Shown one piece after another: positions 51,501-62,572 of a DNA stretch of 64,000 nt. Position numbers and translations under genes: made by a program. The DNA is from Gracilariopsis chorda (taxonomy: Eukaryota > Rhodophyta > Florideophyceae > Gracilariales > Gracilariaceae), in the NCBI GenBank assembly GCA_003194525.1, contig NBIV01000047.1, positions 248,001-312,000 of the forward strand. The letters run 5' to 3'. A model generated the notes under the pieces. It ran no database searches and was not told the DNA's origin. It saw only the letters and a program-made list of their open reading frames with translations. The stretch's first letter is position 1, and every line of letters begins with the position of its first letter.

Positions 51501-53904
51501 TACCTCTGAGGCTGAGGTGAAATCCTCACTGTCGGTCTCGGATCCTTCCATATCGAGGATACGTTCATTGTACTCTAGATCTGAAAATATTCTTTTTCAT
51601 CAATAATCACGATCACAGTATGATTTACCATGTCACTTCAAGCTTGAATGTTCTCAAAGGTTGGGGAACCAGTAATCACATGTACCGGTGGGTCATCCAT
51701 AAGTAGAAAGTTTAGTAGAGTCCTCGACTCACAGAACAGGACAGGAATGTCTTATATGACGCCTTGCACTGCAATAGGGCTTCCATCGGCGACTTTAAAC
51801 TTCCTCGTCGTTGCTTCTGGCGAGATTGTAAGTTATTCCATCACAAAAGTGAAGAGGAGATTTGCACGCCTCCTGAGCCTAGATGTGCGTTGAATGTGGT
51901 TCCGAACCGCTTCAGTCTCACAACTTTCATTCTTTGAATACTTCCGGGCCTATTGGCAATAGCAACCTTCTGACTTCTAGCATTCTTTACAGAGAGTTTC
52001 TGGATCTTTCCTTTTGTCTCCTCAGTGCATCCAAGAAGCAGTTGTCTAAATTTGAGTACATTTGGCAACTCGATGAGTACATTGTACCGTCTTACAAAGT
52101 CTGAAATTCCACCTTTCGTGCTTTCTAGGCCTTCTTCCGGGATTTTTTGTGGTATTTGGGCTTAATTCTCGTTCGAACTCGTAAAACCTTCCGTAAGGTC
52201 GATGATAGAACCTGGGTGAGGGTTCTGCAACTCGTTTACGGCCACTCTTCTGGTTTTTGGCTGCTTCCGCAGAACCCTGCCCTCAGAATCTCTCTTTGTA
52301 TAAGTAACAGCGTCTTCTTCTTTTCCAGGATATCTCAGTTTATCTCCTTCTGCTTTCAGGCAGTTCTCCTCAGCGGCGATGGCCAGCTTCGGTATCTGTG
52401 GCCCGGACCAACCCGTAGCTTCCGATTGTCCCATTTTACCGCATTAGGAGCATCTAGTGTTCCGGTGCGGATTCTTGTCACAGCGATTGCCCCATGTCCT
52501 GGCTTGTGGCAAAACAAACAGACACGAACGTTGTCCTCTTCGTTCGAAGTTTACATCTTCTTGACCAAGAGCGTGAGCTCCACTATCTGAAAAGCGAGGT
52601 ATATTACGTTATTTTCGAGTGACTCCACAGTTTGTTCGGGACGAGGAAGAATCCCTATAGCATGCCTTTGCTTACCTCCTTCTTTTCTCTTTCCAACATA
52701 CGCTTGGCCGACAGTTTCTCAGCAGCGAACGTAGTCTCGAATCGTACGCTTGAGAGACTCGTAGTTCTTTGCACCTGCTAGCAACACATACTGAGCCAGG
52801 TCTATATGCTCCATCACTGCATTCCTCAGCAGTCCGAACTTTACTTGATCCTTGAATTTGGCCTTCTGGAAGGAAATGTCCATGTTCGTTAGCGAAGCTG
52901 CCATATCTAAGGGTCAAAGCTTGCAATCCATGGCTCTACGGATACAACCCTCCTGACTGACCACTTCAGAGAACTCCTCAATCATTACTTGCTTGACCGC
53001 AGCGTAATCATATGCGTCTTCGATCAGCTGTCCTTCGTATGCGTAAGTCTCGTAATAGCAGTCATAGCGCTTTTCCTGTCAAACCCGGCAAGAGCAGTGT
53101 TGCTTTTTCTAAACAATTTGCATCTTTGGCTATAACATTTTTAAAGAAGAAGAAGAACTTGACTATATCTGAGTCCGGTTCAACACTGAACACAATTTTT
53201 GAAGACGACGACATCGTCCTGAAAAGGCACTCCACGGGAGTACCATGAAAGCAACGTCAATTGCTTGCCTCCCTCTCTTTGGGTGTGAAGTGGGAAGCCG
53301 ACCTGTTTATTGAGATCACTCCCCCGGACAGATTCCGGGGAGGCCAATCAAAATGGTTGATAAAAACTGGCGTGGCATGCACACCAGTAAAAATCCCACG
53401 CGTAGCAGCTGTGCCACAGTACACAGTTCGATTCTCACCAGTCGCCATTTCCTATGCTCCAAACGTTCCATTGCAAAAATTCATACCGATCACCGGGTTG
53501 TATTACACGTCTACACTACCAACACATCTACACATCTACACATCTAAATATCTACACATATACCAAATACGTCGTCAAAAAGTTACATACGCTTTGCTTC
53601 GGCTTCACCGAGTTTGACCGAGGAGTGTAGGAGCTCACTACAAGTTAATTTACTTATTCAAACTTGGTTCCGCCTACACTCGCGGTGGTGCACTACAAGT
53701 ATCACTGGACAAGCTCACATCAGTGTCTGGCCGGACAATTTGGTGGCCCAGTCGTTTCACAGTAAGCGATCATTCGTGGTTCTAAAACAAATTTGTAATT
53801 CGTCTTCTTTCATACTTTTGAAGAAAGACTCACAACATATGAGTTCAGTGCTAGGTCAGGTATTGAGTGCCGCAGCAGTTTAACCTACTTCAGGATTGCT
53901 TTCA
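48600..53904 (-). mobile_element. Ty3/gypsy LTR retrotransposon fossil (broken)
   Basis: Read on the minus strand from right to left: an LTR (53246-53904), a primer-binding region beginning TGG directly beside it, a gag region (about 52.2-53.0 kb, including a zinc-knuckle-like piece near 52.5 kb), a protease-like region (about 51.8-52.1), reverse transcriptase (about 50.3-51.2, with CLDYRALNAK and RWPLPRIEGVFDDL), RNase H (about 49.6-50.1, with YACRNRDIHGRLVIWMDF), integrase (zinc-binding end CDGCQSAK near 49.5, then PFELLYGVPPR near 48.9) and a C-terminal tail to about 48.6. The domain order RT-RNaseH-integrase places it in Ty3/gypsy. It is broken, with roughly five to ten breaks. The left LTR was not located with confidence. 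Moderately old by the state of its frames. Confidence 0.9.
53246..53904 (-). repeat. LTR of the gypsy fossil (5' LTR on the minus strand)
   Basis: 659 bp bounded by a perfect 9-bp inverted repeat, TGAAAGCAA at the left and TTGCTTTCA at the right, the TG...CA form of an LTR. On the minus strand the next bases inward read TGGTACTCCCG, as expected for a primer-binding site (TGG pairs with tRNA CCA). It contains a tract rich in CATCTACACA repeats around 53516-53565. Confidence 0.8.
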
Positions 53905-54564
53905 CAACGAGTGGCAACCCCTTTAAATTTTGTTAGAAAACGCCAGCAGAATCGTTTTAGCGCACCCATGTGGCAGGCCAGATTGCTCGCACAGCTAGTG
54001 CCAACGCAGTTTTGGGACCTCCACAGCGTTGGTCAAAGTAAGTCAATCGTCTTGGACGTCCCAAAACTGCGCTAACGGGCTTTGCACACCATCTTTTGGT
54101 GTGCTATTACGCTCCGCTCGTCGTTGAATGCTACGCTGCGAGTGGCAGAAAGCCTCCTTTCTTGTTTCATATACAAATTACTAACAAGTCGTCATATAAA
54201 TCTGTTCTGTTTCTCTTGAATGGGTTTCTCGTAAATGGATAAAAGGTTTTATAGAGGAAGAGAAGAAGGATATGATACTATCAAAAGCACACCTATTTAG
54301 ATTTTAAAATCTCGAATTATATCTCAGCCGTTTTGGAAAAGTGCTCTTGGTTTCCCACCAGAAAATGCGTACAAGTAAATGTTCCTGTTATCGTCTACTA
54401 TCGGTACCATTAAGAAACTAATGTATTCCAGGATTTATTTAAACTAAAAAACGATTAACGTAGGATTAAAGTGCAGTTATTATTACGAGCACTACTCAGG
54501 CACAGATGTGCATGTGTACGCGGAAGATCAGCCAAAATTTTCATCGCTTGCAGAGCTCAAGCAG
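53905..54564. other. Spacer between gypsy fossil and Helitron, with a hairpin
   Basis: 660 bp without coding potential. The only structure seen is a 14-bp perfect inverted repeat (54005-54018 and 54058-54071, arm CGCAGTTTTGGGAC), listed separately. Confidence 0.5.
54005..54071. repeat. Inverted repeat, 14-bp perfect arms, 39-bp loop
   Basis: Arms CGCAGTTTTGGGAC (54005-54018) and its exact reverse complement (54058-54071). Could be a MITE remnant or the foldback end of an element. Confidence 0.75.
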
Positions 54565-54663
54565 TCCCGTACATTATAGTAAATACAATGATTGTCTGTC
54601 TTTGTGTCTGTGTGAGAACAAACGGCCACTAATTAGCTGTAGAATGGACAAGGAGCCCGCCCA

Positions 54664-54729
54664 GTGGAAAATTGTAGCATAATGCGCTCCAACAGGCACT
54701 TTGCACCGCGTTATGCTACACTTTTCCAC
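54664..54729. repeat. Inverted repeat in the Helitron 5' region
   Basis: Two 23-base arms (54664-54686 and 54707-54729) complementary except at two positions, with a 20-base loop; weaker pairing continues outward for several bases. The equivalent place in the second 5' copy (about 60665-60727) keeps the outer part of the stem only. Confidence 0.8.
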
Positions 54730-55563
54730 CTGGCGCCATTTTCACGCCACAGTAGCCTAGCATTTTGACTAAAGTAGCCCACCCGTTACACAACAGTAAC
54801 TGACCTGTTGCAGTGTAGTGCACATGACCTTTTTAAGTAGTATTTTCAACGGTCTTCTGCACCAATGGCATTTCAAGTTATACAAAATCGTGCAATGCAT
54901 TCGCCCACTGAGCACTCGCGTGCTTCTTTGCTTAGATTAACCTACAGTTGTGAGTTCGAGCGCTCTGGGCGAGATAAAAAGTCTGAAAAATATATGGTCG
55001 TGGCACTGGTGGGATATGTTAAGTGTAACTTTCTCTCCGAATAACGCGCTCGCCATCCAGATTTAACTGTTTCGGAAACTATTTCTGGGTGGCGTTCACG
55101 TGAGGTACGATAGCTCCACACAAAACGTGCTTTGCAAGGAAGGGGTAGCCCTTGAAGAGTCTAGAAAGTCGAAAACAGAGTACGAGTAGAGCAATAGCTG
55201 CTCCGTCTGAATCTATGGAACTGTTAAAGGGAAACGGTCTTCAGAGTATAGTACGTCCAGCACAGAGTTTCCAAACGAATTGGAGATTTAAAATCTCGAA
55301 GTCCTGCAGACGTTCCAGGCACGGCCCCCTTTTTACTCTGTGCAGGTTAGTCCCCAATCTAGGCGGTTTCTCCGTGGTCAAGATATTTTATCTTCGTTGC
55401 AAAGACACAAAACGCCAGTAATAGGTATATATACGGGTTTTGCAGACCGCAGCACATTTTTTATCGACCATGTTTCTTCTCTTTTCCTTCTTCTTCTTCT
55501 CTTTCGTTTCGCTGATGTTGGGTTGTTTTAATTTCTTTCTTTTCGATTTACGTCTATCTCACA

Positions 55564-56073
55564 ATGCCTCCCACTCAGCCCAGTGCTTCAGGTAATACTA
55601 AACGTGAACAGAACTGTCAAAGGGCTGCTGCAAGGTGTCAAACGGAATCTACCGAGCAGCAGACAGAGAGGAGACGTCGTAATAGAGAGCGAGCGGCCGT
55701 ACGGAGAGCTTATAAAACTGAGGAGCAGCGTGAAGCACGGAGAGCGGCAGATAGTGAAGAAGCAAAAAGAAGAAGAGCTAGAGATTCTGCCGCGCAGACT
55801 GATGACCTTCGTGAGGCCGACCGTACGGCCACGGCTTCTGCCCGGGCTCCAGATACTACAGTTTATCGTGCAAATCTTCGGGAAGATGATCGTGAGGCTC
55901 GTCGTGCTGCAAGGCAACGAGAACCTCTGTTGACTCAACTCGATCGGCGTGACTCCAATCAAAAAGCTATGCAAGAGTCACGAGTCCTGGAAGAACCGAT
56001 AGAGAGCAGCGTCTTGAGGCTCCACGACGGAGCCAAAACGTCGCCCGCCGACTGCTTGAATCAGGTAATGTAG
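55564..56073 (+). CDS. Helitron N-terminal ORF, Arg/Glu/Ala-rich
   Basis: 169 aa from an ATG. Highly charged, with repeats of the type RRxREAxR (RRRRNRERAAVRRAYKTEEQ, then EARRAADSEEAKRRRA), predicted to be a single long helix. Such Arg/Ala-rich lead segments are common at the start of Helitron transposases. The frame ends at 56073 just after GGTAAT, so the original protein may have continued by splicing or the frame may simply be broken. Confidence 0.6.
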   Translation: MPPTQPSASGNTKREQNCQRAAARCQTESTEQQTERRRRNRERAAVRRAYKTEEQREARRAADSEEAKRRRARDSAAQTDDLREADRTATASARAPDTTVYRANLREDDREARRAARQREPLLTQLDRRDSNQKAMQESRVLEEPIESSVLRLHDGAKTSPADCLNQVM

Positions 56074-56138
56074 AAAAAGCAGGTTACGTGTAACTCAGTC
56101 TCATGAATGTTGATTGCCGTTTCTGAAAGGAAAGAGTT

Positions 56139-57595
56139 ATGAGCATCTCCCGCTCGCAACATATTTTTTCGCCGTGCTTATCGAAAGGGCATCTCAGCTT
56201 TCCCGCGCTTCTGGAGCCTTCACCTCTCCTTCGTGAACTGTTGACTGTGACTAGGCCCCGCGAGAACCAATTTTGTGCTGAGATCCGTGCCTACAACACA
56301 GTTCTGACTATGGCTTCCGCCAAGGCAAACTGGGTGAACCGTGGTTTAGGAGACTCTACATTCAATTCTATTGTCACCATACAGGGACAGATCTATCACT
56401 ACATGGGTCCGCTCATTCTTGCTCAGTGTGTCCAGCCCGCATTCCTGTCTGTGTAGATGCATGAAACCAACAAAGACGCGCAGTCTGCGCGGAGAGCGCG
56501 GATAATGCCCCGTATTCAACCGGAACTGCGGTATGAGTTGGCAGCAATGTTATAAACTTCGAACCCATACTTGCAAACAATTCGCAGGTTGCGTGAGCGG
56601 GCTATCACAGATACGCCAGCGATTTCGTATCAGATGGAGATTCATGCTGATAGGCGGTCGCGTGGCAAGCATGTTAGCCGCTCAAAGGGCCCGAGGCATT
56701 GCACGTTTCCGTTATCATTCCAGGGAATGAGGACGGCGAGATTGGGACGCGTGGTATTGTTGTACGTAGACGGGGAGAGCGAACTGTAAATGGTGATGAG
56801 TTTGTGGACACTATGCATGTCACTCACAGACCTTGGGCTATGCTCTTCTGTTCCCAGGTGGCGAGGACGGATGGCATCCAGAGATGAGTTATTGCCCGCC
56901 CAACGCCTCGCGAGAGAAAAACGTGACTCCGCTGATGTATTATTAGTGACAGCTTTTCGAGACCCGACCGAGGTCATTACGATTCTGCGCGGCAAACGGC
57001 TCTTCCAGCAGTACATGGCCGACCAGTTCTGAAAGGTTGAGTTGGAGCTTTTGTCTTACTTGCAAAACAACAAGGAGAGACTTCGAGCTGCGGACTATAC
57101 ATCGCTCTGGGAGAGCCTGGCGACTGGCTGCAGGGCGTGGAAGAGGCCATTGCCGCTGGCACTGGACGATTGTTCGTGTTGCCCTCGATATTTGTTGGAG
57201 GTGACCAATACATGGGACAGCAAATGCACGACATCATCACCATATCCAAAACGATTCGACACCCCGATATCTTTCTCACGATGAAATGCAATCCAAACTG
57301 GCTCGAAATTACCAGGGCGCTCTTTGATGTTCAGCGCGCTCCCGATCGACCCGATCTTTGTCTTCGAGTGTTTGTCTCAAGATGAAAGCCTTGATCTCGC
57401 TCGCCATTGATAAACAGCTTTTTGAAGCCGTTGTTGTTCAGTGGCGGGTGGTCGAGTTTCAAAAGTGAGGCCTACCGCACCCACACATCATGTTGTTCTT
57501 GGAAGAGGATGCAAAGCAGCAGCTATGAGACCCTGCACACATTGAAGAGCTCATCTCGGCTAGGAGTCCTCCTTCCTCTCACGCCACCTTAGAAG
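56139..57595 (+). pseudogene. Helitron transposase: Helitron-like N domain and HUH Rep nuclease
   Basis: The first block (to 56456) has CAEIRAYNTVLTMASAKANW and IVTIQGQIYHYMGPL, the standard Helitron N-like pattern (IRxYNxxxAFTS, then FRIxGxIYHxIGxL). A later frame (57137 onward) gives LPSIFVGGDQYMGQQMHDII and PDIFLTMKCNPNWLEI, the conserved Rep lead-in. The HUH motif is present as PHPH at 57475-57486 (two histidines flanking Pro), within EFQK-x-GLPHPHIMLFLEED. The x is a TGA stop (57466-57468) where Arg is usual (CGA to TGA, a single-base change). At least two further frame changes lie between 56456 and 57137. Confidence 0.85.
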
Positions 57596-58830
57596 AGTAG
57601 GTGCTGAGGCACATGACTCGCACTCCGTGCAGTGCAGGCAACTGGTCAGTGCTGTGCATACGCGAGCTGACTTGCTTGAAGCAATTTCCTAAGTGGTTTC
57701 GCTCCGAACCAGCACGGCTTGAGAATAAATAGTACATCAGCTAGCGACGACGCACTCCTTCCGAGGGTGGGGTGTCTGTAGAGCGAAGCTTTCGGGTCGG
57801 GAGTTGACAGCGCATAGTAACGTTGAACAATATTTAGTTGGTTCCACATTGTCTAGGGCGTCTCCGTCGGTTTGCTTGCCGAATCAACGTTGAGCTGTGC
57901 GTATCGCGAATTGGCCGTATGAAGTACCTCTTCAAGTATGTGTGCAAAGGTTCCGACAGAGTCATCATGGAAATTGTAGATGAGAATGGACGCCATGACA
58001 AGATCCAGAACTCCCAGGACGCACGGTATGTGTCAGCCTCCGAAGCAGTGTGGCGGATGCTTACATTTGACATTGTTGAGCGCTATCCACCCGTCGTGCG
58101 GCTCGAAATACACGTGGAAGATACCAATACGGTGTTCTTCGCGAACGGCGAAGAGCATTCTGCTGCTAACAGAGAGCGGGCAGGAACCGAGCTGACTGAA
58201 TGGTTTTTGGCCATCCAAAAGTATCCCGGAGCACAGCATATCCTTTATCCCCAGTTCCCAAGGTACGTTACTTAGAACAAATCAAATAAATGCTGGAGGC
58301 TGCGTGCGTGTCTTTGACGTCGTTCAGTATCTCAAAGCCAGCCCATCTCTTCCTCAGCTGCCACTGCCGCCGATTTATATGACTTCACTGGCAGCATGGT
58401 GGATGTAGTTGGGCGCATTTATACTGGCATTCCACGAAAGGATCTGCGGTACTACCTCCGCTTACTCCTGACCAAGGCAGTGGGTTCTATTTCCTTTCAG
58501 CATCTCCGCACCGTGGATGGTCAGCAGTGCAGTACCTTTTGGGATTTCTTGGTAAAAGCGGGCCATCTTGCAAACGACAACGCGTGGAAACAGGCTTTGC
58601 GGGAGTTGTGGATTTTCCCATTTTTTCCCCTCTCTTATTCCTTTGCCACCATCTCGCTGTACTGCAAGCCGCCAGAGCCACATACTCTGTGGGAGCAGCA
58701 TCTATCCATGTTTCCTCAGAATATACGAGCTCTAAATCGGGGCATGATGCAGGCACTGGCTGAAGACGAAAGAGCCAGCCAGCTCTTACGTTCTGTTAGA
58801 AATGCAAAAGGAAATGCAAGAAATGGGTGA
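57596..58830 (+). pseudogene. Helitron transposase: central region between Rep and helicase
   Basis: This frame resumes with HMTRTPCS and LKQFPKWF (Helitron pattern HMxHGPC, then CxKxFPKxF), then INVELCVSRIGRMKYLFKYV and CKGSDRV, then DARYVSASEAVWRMLTFDI, ending near 58275. After a gap, 58396-58830 continues with YLRLLLTKAVGSISFQHLRTV and an FWDFLVKAGHLANDNAW block. These are all recognised landmarks of Helitron proteins in the right order. A few stop codons interrupt 57720-57837, and a non-matching stretch of about 120 bp around 58276-58395 may be a former intron or a frame break. Confidence 0.8.
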
Positions 58831-60376
58831 CAGATTGGCTTCTCTGTCCACTTATGGTCTTCCGAAACCCCTGGAACACCTATCGGAAATGCGCACTCCA
58901 GCTCGGTCTCCACAGCAAATCCAGTCGAAGCTGCAAGAAAATGTGCAAGCTGCCCTCCCTCTCTTCAATTAGCTTCAACGTCTGGCATCCAAAGCCGTCG
59001 TCAGAGCCATGCTTCGTGGCGTGTCAGCAGAGAGTCTGCAGGGTCTTGGTGATCTTTCTACAGCAACGCAGCCCACCACTCGCGTTTTCTCCCTGGATGC
59101 CCCTGGTGGAACGGGCAAAACCTTCCTATCCTAGGCAAGTCAGGCCACGTTACGCCTTCGTGGCAAGTCCGTCCTTACAGTGGTCACGTTGTGTTCAGGA
59201 TTCACATCCTAGCGACCACTGAGAGCACGTGCAGCATCCTGGTCAACTCTCACCTGGCCAATCGGATAAAGAGCGTCAACCTCATTATCTGGGGGGAGAT
59301 CGTAATGTGTCATGGCTTCTGTGTTGAAGCCGTAGATCACACTCTCCGTGACATAACGCCCTCGCAGCTTCCGTTTAGAGGCAAAATTCTTATTGATCTC
59401 TAGCGACATTCGGCAGATCTTTCCTGTTGTTCGTGGTGGCTCTCGATCCGCGATTGTCAACGCATGCATCAAACGCTCAAGTCTCTTCTCCCACTATCGC
59501 ACCTGAACACTCACTGAGAACATGCGACTCTCTGCGCTCCGTCGAGACGCTACCGTGGCACAGGAGGTATTGCAATTCCCAGAAACTCTCTCGCAAATTG
59601 GAGAGGGACGCGTGCCAGGAATTCTCCCCCTAAAGCACGCTTTTACCCTGCCACAGTCCGTACAATGTGTCGCGTTGTTCCGCACCATGGTCCGCAAGAT
59701 CTTTGATGGTATAGCGCAAAGGTACGTAGACGCGGTTTGGCTTACTTCAACCATGATTATAACCGCACGAAACTATAGGCTACCAGAGCTCAACGATTAT
59801 GTAGGCCACATGATACCTGGAGCGTATCGCACGTATCTCAGTGTGGACAAGGTGAGTGACGAGGACGGCGTCGTGCTGCAGTACCCTGTCGATATGCTCA
59901 ACACTCTGACTGTCAGGTCAGCACTGCGGGACCACCGCCTCGAACTCAAAAAGGGCTTTGTGGTTATGGTTCTTCGCAACTTGGATCGCTTGAAAGGGCA
60001 CGTCAATTGTGCCATCTATACGTTCCAAGACATGCAAAGCAACGTTCTGTTCCTTCGGCACGCCTTTGGAGTAAATTGTGGCAACGCTCTGTGCCTGCCG
60101 CGCATGCCATGTGGACCTGGAGACGACACTTTTCCAGTTCCCAAGTTCACCCCCACCCAGTTCCCAGTACGATTCCGTTCTGCCATCACTACCAATAAGG
60201 CACATGGTCAGTCGTATAGTGGTCGCATGGGACTGGATTTGCGTGATGGCTGTTTCACGCATGGCCAGCTGTATGTCACGTTTTCTCGGATGGCCAACCC
60301 GTCCAACATCGCGGCGTGTCTCCCTGCCGGTCCCACGTCTACCAATAATGTAGTGTACCCCGCAGTTCTTTTGTGA
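58831..60376 (+). pseudogene. Helitron transposase: Pif1-type helicase domain
   Basis: Walker A LDAPGGTGKTF (about 59090-59130) is intact. Walker B appears as LIIWGEIVM near 59280, where WDEApM is usual, so the acidic residue is lost (Asp to Gly). The C-terminal part from 59522 is open for 284 codons and ends at a natural stop: LELKKGFVVMVLRNLDRLKG, PVRFRSAITTNKAHGQSY, HGQLYVTFSRM and NNVVYPAVLL, a classic Helitron helicase end. The long open C-terminal frame shows this part decayed less than the rest. No replication or repair role for the host is suggested. Confidence 0.85.
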
Positions 60377-60565
60377 AGGAACTTGATAGGTTCAAGTAAA
60401 CGTCTTCTTTTTTCTTTCATCTTTTCTTTATTTCTTCCTTCTTACTCCCCAAAAATACTTGCACTGTACAAACCCATTACCCAAAACACGCGAAATAAAT
60501 AATCCTTTCACCCAATAGTTTCTTTCACTCCTTAACTCGTGCGATGCACGCAATGGAGTGAGTTG

Positions 60566-60990
60566 TCCCGCGCACTATATTGAAGACAATGATTTTCTGT
60601 GTGTGTGTCTGTCTGTTCCTCTGCGACCCTCATTGACTGGCAAATTGGCACGGAGGCCGCCACATGGAAATGTGTAACTTTTTGCGCTGCAAGAGGCATC
60701 TTGCATCGCATCATGCTAACGTTTCCACCTTGCTCCCAGTGAACGCCACAGTAGCCTAGCCATTTACATACAGTAGCATCTCCATTACACTACAGTAACA
60801 GAGCCGTTGCAGTGCAGTGCACATGACCGCTTTAATTAGTATTTCTGAAGGGTCATGTGCCACGACGGCATTACACGCTATACTTAACCGGGGTCATGCA
60901 CACCAACAAAATTGCACGGGACACTAAAGCGTGCCATGCCATCGGCCCACTGAATGTTTCCCTTTTTCTTTGCAAAACTGCACGGTACAC
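60566..60990. mobile_element. Second Helitron 5' end, directly abutting the first copy
   Basis: From 60566 the sequence matches 54565 onward in the same orientation (shared landmarks ACAATGATT, TGTGTCTGT, CGCCACAGTAGCCTAG, CATGACC, TTAGTATTT). The match is clear for about 285 bp (60566-60848, roughly 65-70% by eye) and then fades. No coding region follows. It is best read as the 5' part of a second, truncated Helitron placed head-to-tail. Confidence 0.6.
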
Positions 60991-61051
60991 TTGTCGCATG
61001 GGCTTCGTTCAAGTGAGAGAAGTTCATAGTGGCGCAGTCTAGGGGGACCTC

Positions 61052-61245
61052 TGTCACAAGCAAATACAATCGGCACAGTAATCTGCCAGGAGTCCTTCTA
61101 GCTCTCCTGGGGGATAGGGATTTACTTATATAGGGATACTACTCGAGCTTTGGTATACCAAAGTCTGTCAGCGACGGATGTGGCGCTCAGATAATGTACG
61201 TTAGTTCTTCTCTGTCTGTGGCAGACTTGTATGTGCTTTCACACA
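61052..61245 (-). repeat. Probable LTR of the copia fossil (3' LTR on the minus strand)
   Basis: About 190 bp starting TGTCACAAGC and ending GCTTTCACA(CA); the polypyrimidine run CCCCCCC just to its right would be the polypurine tract on the minus strand. It contains a perfect 16-bp palindrome (61148-61163, CTTTGGTATACCAAAG). End positions are uncertain by a few bases. Confidence 0.5.
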
Positions 61246-62572
61246 CCCCCCCGTCGCGTTAGTTCGCTATATGTTTTCCTTCTAGTTCCAAGTTGCGGAA
61301 TGATGCGTCATGCCCTTCGAGAAATCAATGCTCCAATGACCATCTGCCAAAATTTCATTGGTTTTGCAGGAATGATTTAAAATTGGTTTGGTGAAGGCAT
61401 CGGCAATGTTCAATGATCCTGTTATCCGTGTCACCGTATCAAATTCTCCAGATTCGAAAGCGTCCCTTATCATAGTGACTGTCTTACGGAGGCGAAATTC
61501 TCTGTATTTATGAATCGTAGTAATAATGTCAAAGAGGGCTTGAGTGAACAAGGATGTGATGCGGGATGTAAACGTGCGGGAAAATATGGCATAACGTCGT
61601 TTTCATCTGTCTTCTCCTTCAGAACAGGCCAGTATCTCTGCGCTAAATGATGAGTATATAACACGTCGTTGTTTTGTACTCGTCCAGTAAAGAGGATGAA
61701 AAAGTGGTTCTTTGTCAAAATCTGTAATCATCCTAATCCCAGATATGACGGCGGTTTGGCCGTATACTTTCTGGTTGCGTCCATGATAAGCGTCCAAAAG
61801 ACTGATCAGTGCAGCAGCAGTTACTCTAAGAGTGTACCTGATCTTTTGTTGCAGGTTACATCTTTGAGAAAACATAGAGTTGGCATCCATTAGGTATTTG
61901 ACTCTAAGGCCTCCTAGTTCTTGCTGCCTTCGTGAAGTTATGTATGATGCTTTCCGTAATACTTCCGCGCCAAGATAAATGATTGCCTTAGCGAGAGAGC
62001 GGTATTGCTTCGTTACTTCTTCCGTCGCACGTTGTTCCCTTTCTCGACGTCTAGCTCTTGAAATCTCGATTCGATGTAGCCGAATCATGTATGAAGTCAT
62101 CTCAAGTGTGACGGATCCTTCTTCATCTTGATCTATATCGCATCCTGAAAAGGATAACTTACGCCCAATACGAATCTTGCCGATCTCAAATTCCCCCTGT
62201 ACTGATTGTATGAACCTGCTAATCTTATTCTCCGTCCCAGAGACTAAGGGTTCGTCCACTATCTTGGCCATTATTAGGCTAATGGTGCCATATTCGTGTT
62301 GTTCAACGAAAAGTTGATTAACCCTGAAACTGCGTATTAGCCCCGCGGGTCCGAGCATTCAAGCTTCTATACTTTTTGGCCATTGTCTTCCTGCTTCTAC
62401 TATTCCATATGGCACCTTTGTGAGTTTCCATAACACTCCTTTCTTCTTTCGAAATTCGGGGGCTGGTCTCACAGAACTTTCCCCTAGAATAGGACCATTT
62501 TGAAGGAACGCACCTTTGACATCCACTACTCCGAAGTTGAAGCCGAGGCAGAAGGCTATACTGATGAGGAGT

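Larger units (their letters stand above)
54565..60565 (+). mobile_element. Helitron (rolling-circle DNA transposon), decayed but with all main parts
   Basis: Carries, in order, a basic N-terminal ORF, the Helitron N-like domain, a HUH Rep nuclease, the long linker typical of Helitron transposases and a Pif1-type helicase ending at 60376. The proposed 5' end is the TC at 54565, where a roughly 285-bp stretch similar to 60566 onward begins. The proposed 3' end is at 60565: a small hairpin, CGTGC-GAT-GCACG (60538-60550), lies 15 bases before it, as in Helitrons, though the final bases are not the usual CTRR. The coding region has stop codons and frame changes, so it is not active as read. The long non-coding 5' part (54565-55560) holds a strong inverted repeat. 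Confidence 0.85.

Noticed and set aside
54565-60990. Direct repeats around the Helitron as LTRs
   Set aside because: They lack paired TG...CA ends and a primer-binding site, and the coding content is a Rep/helicase rather than gag-pol.
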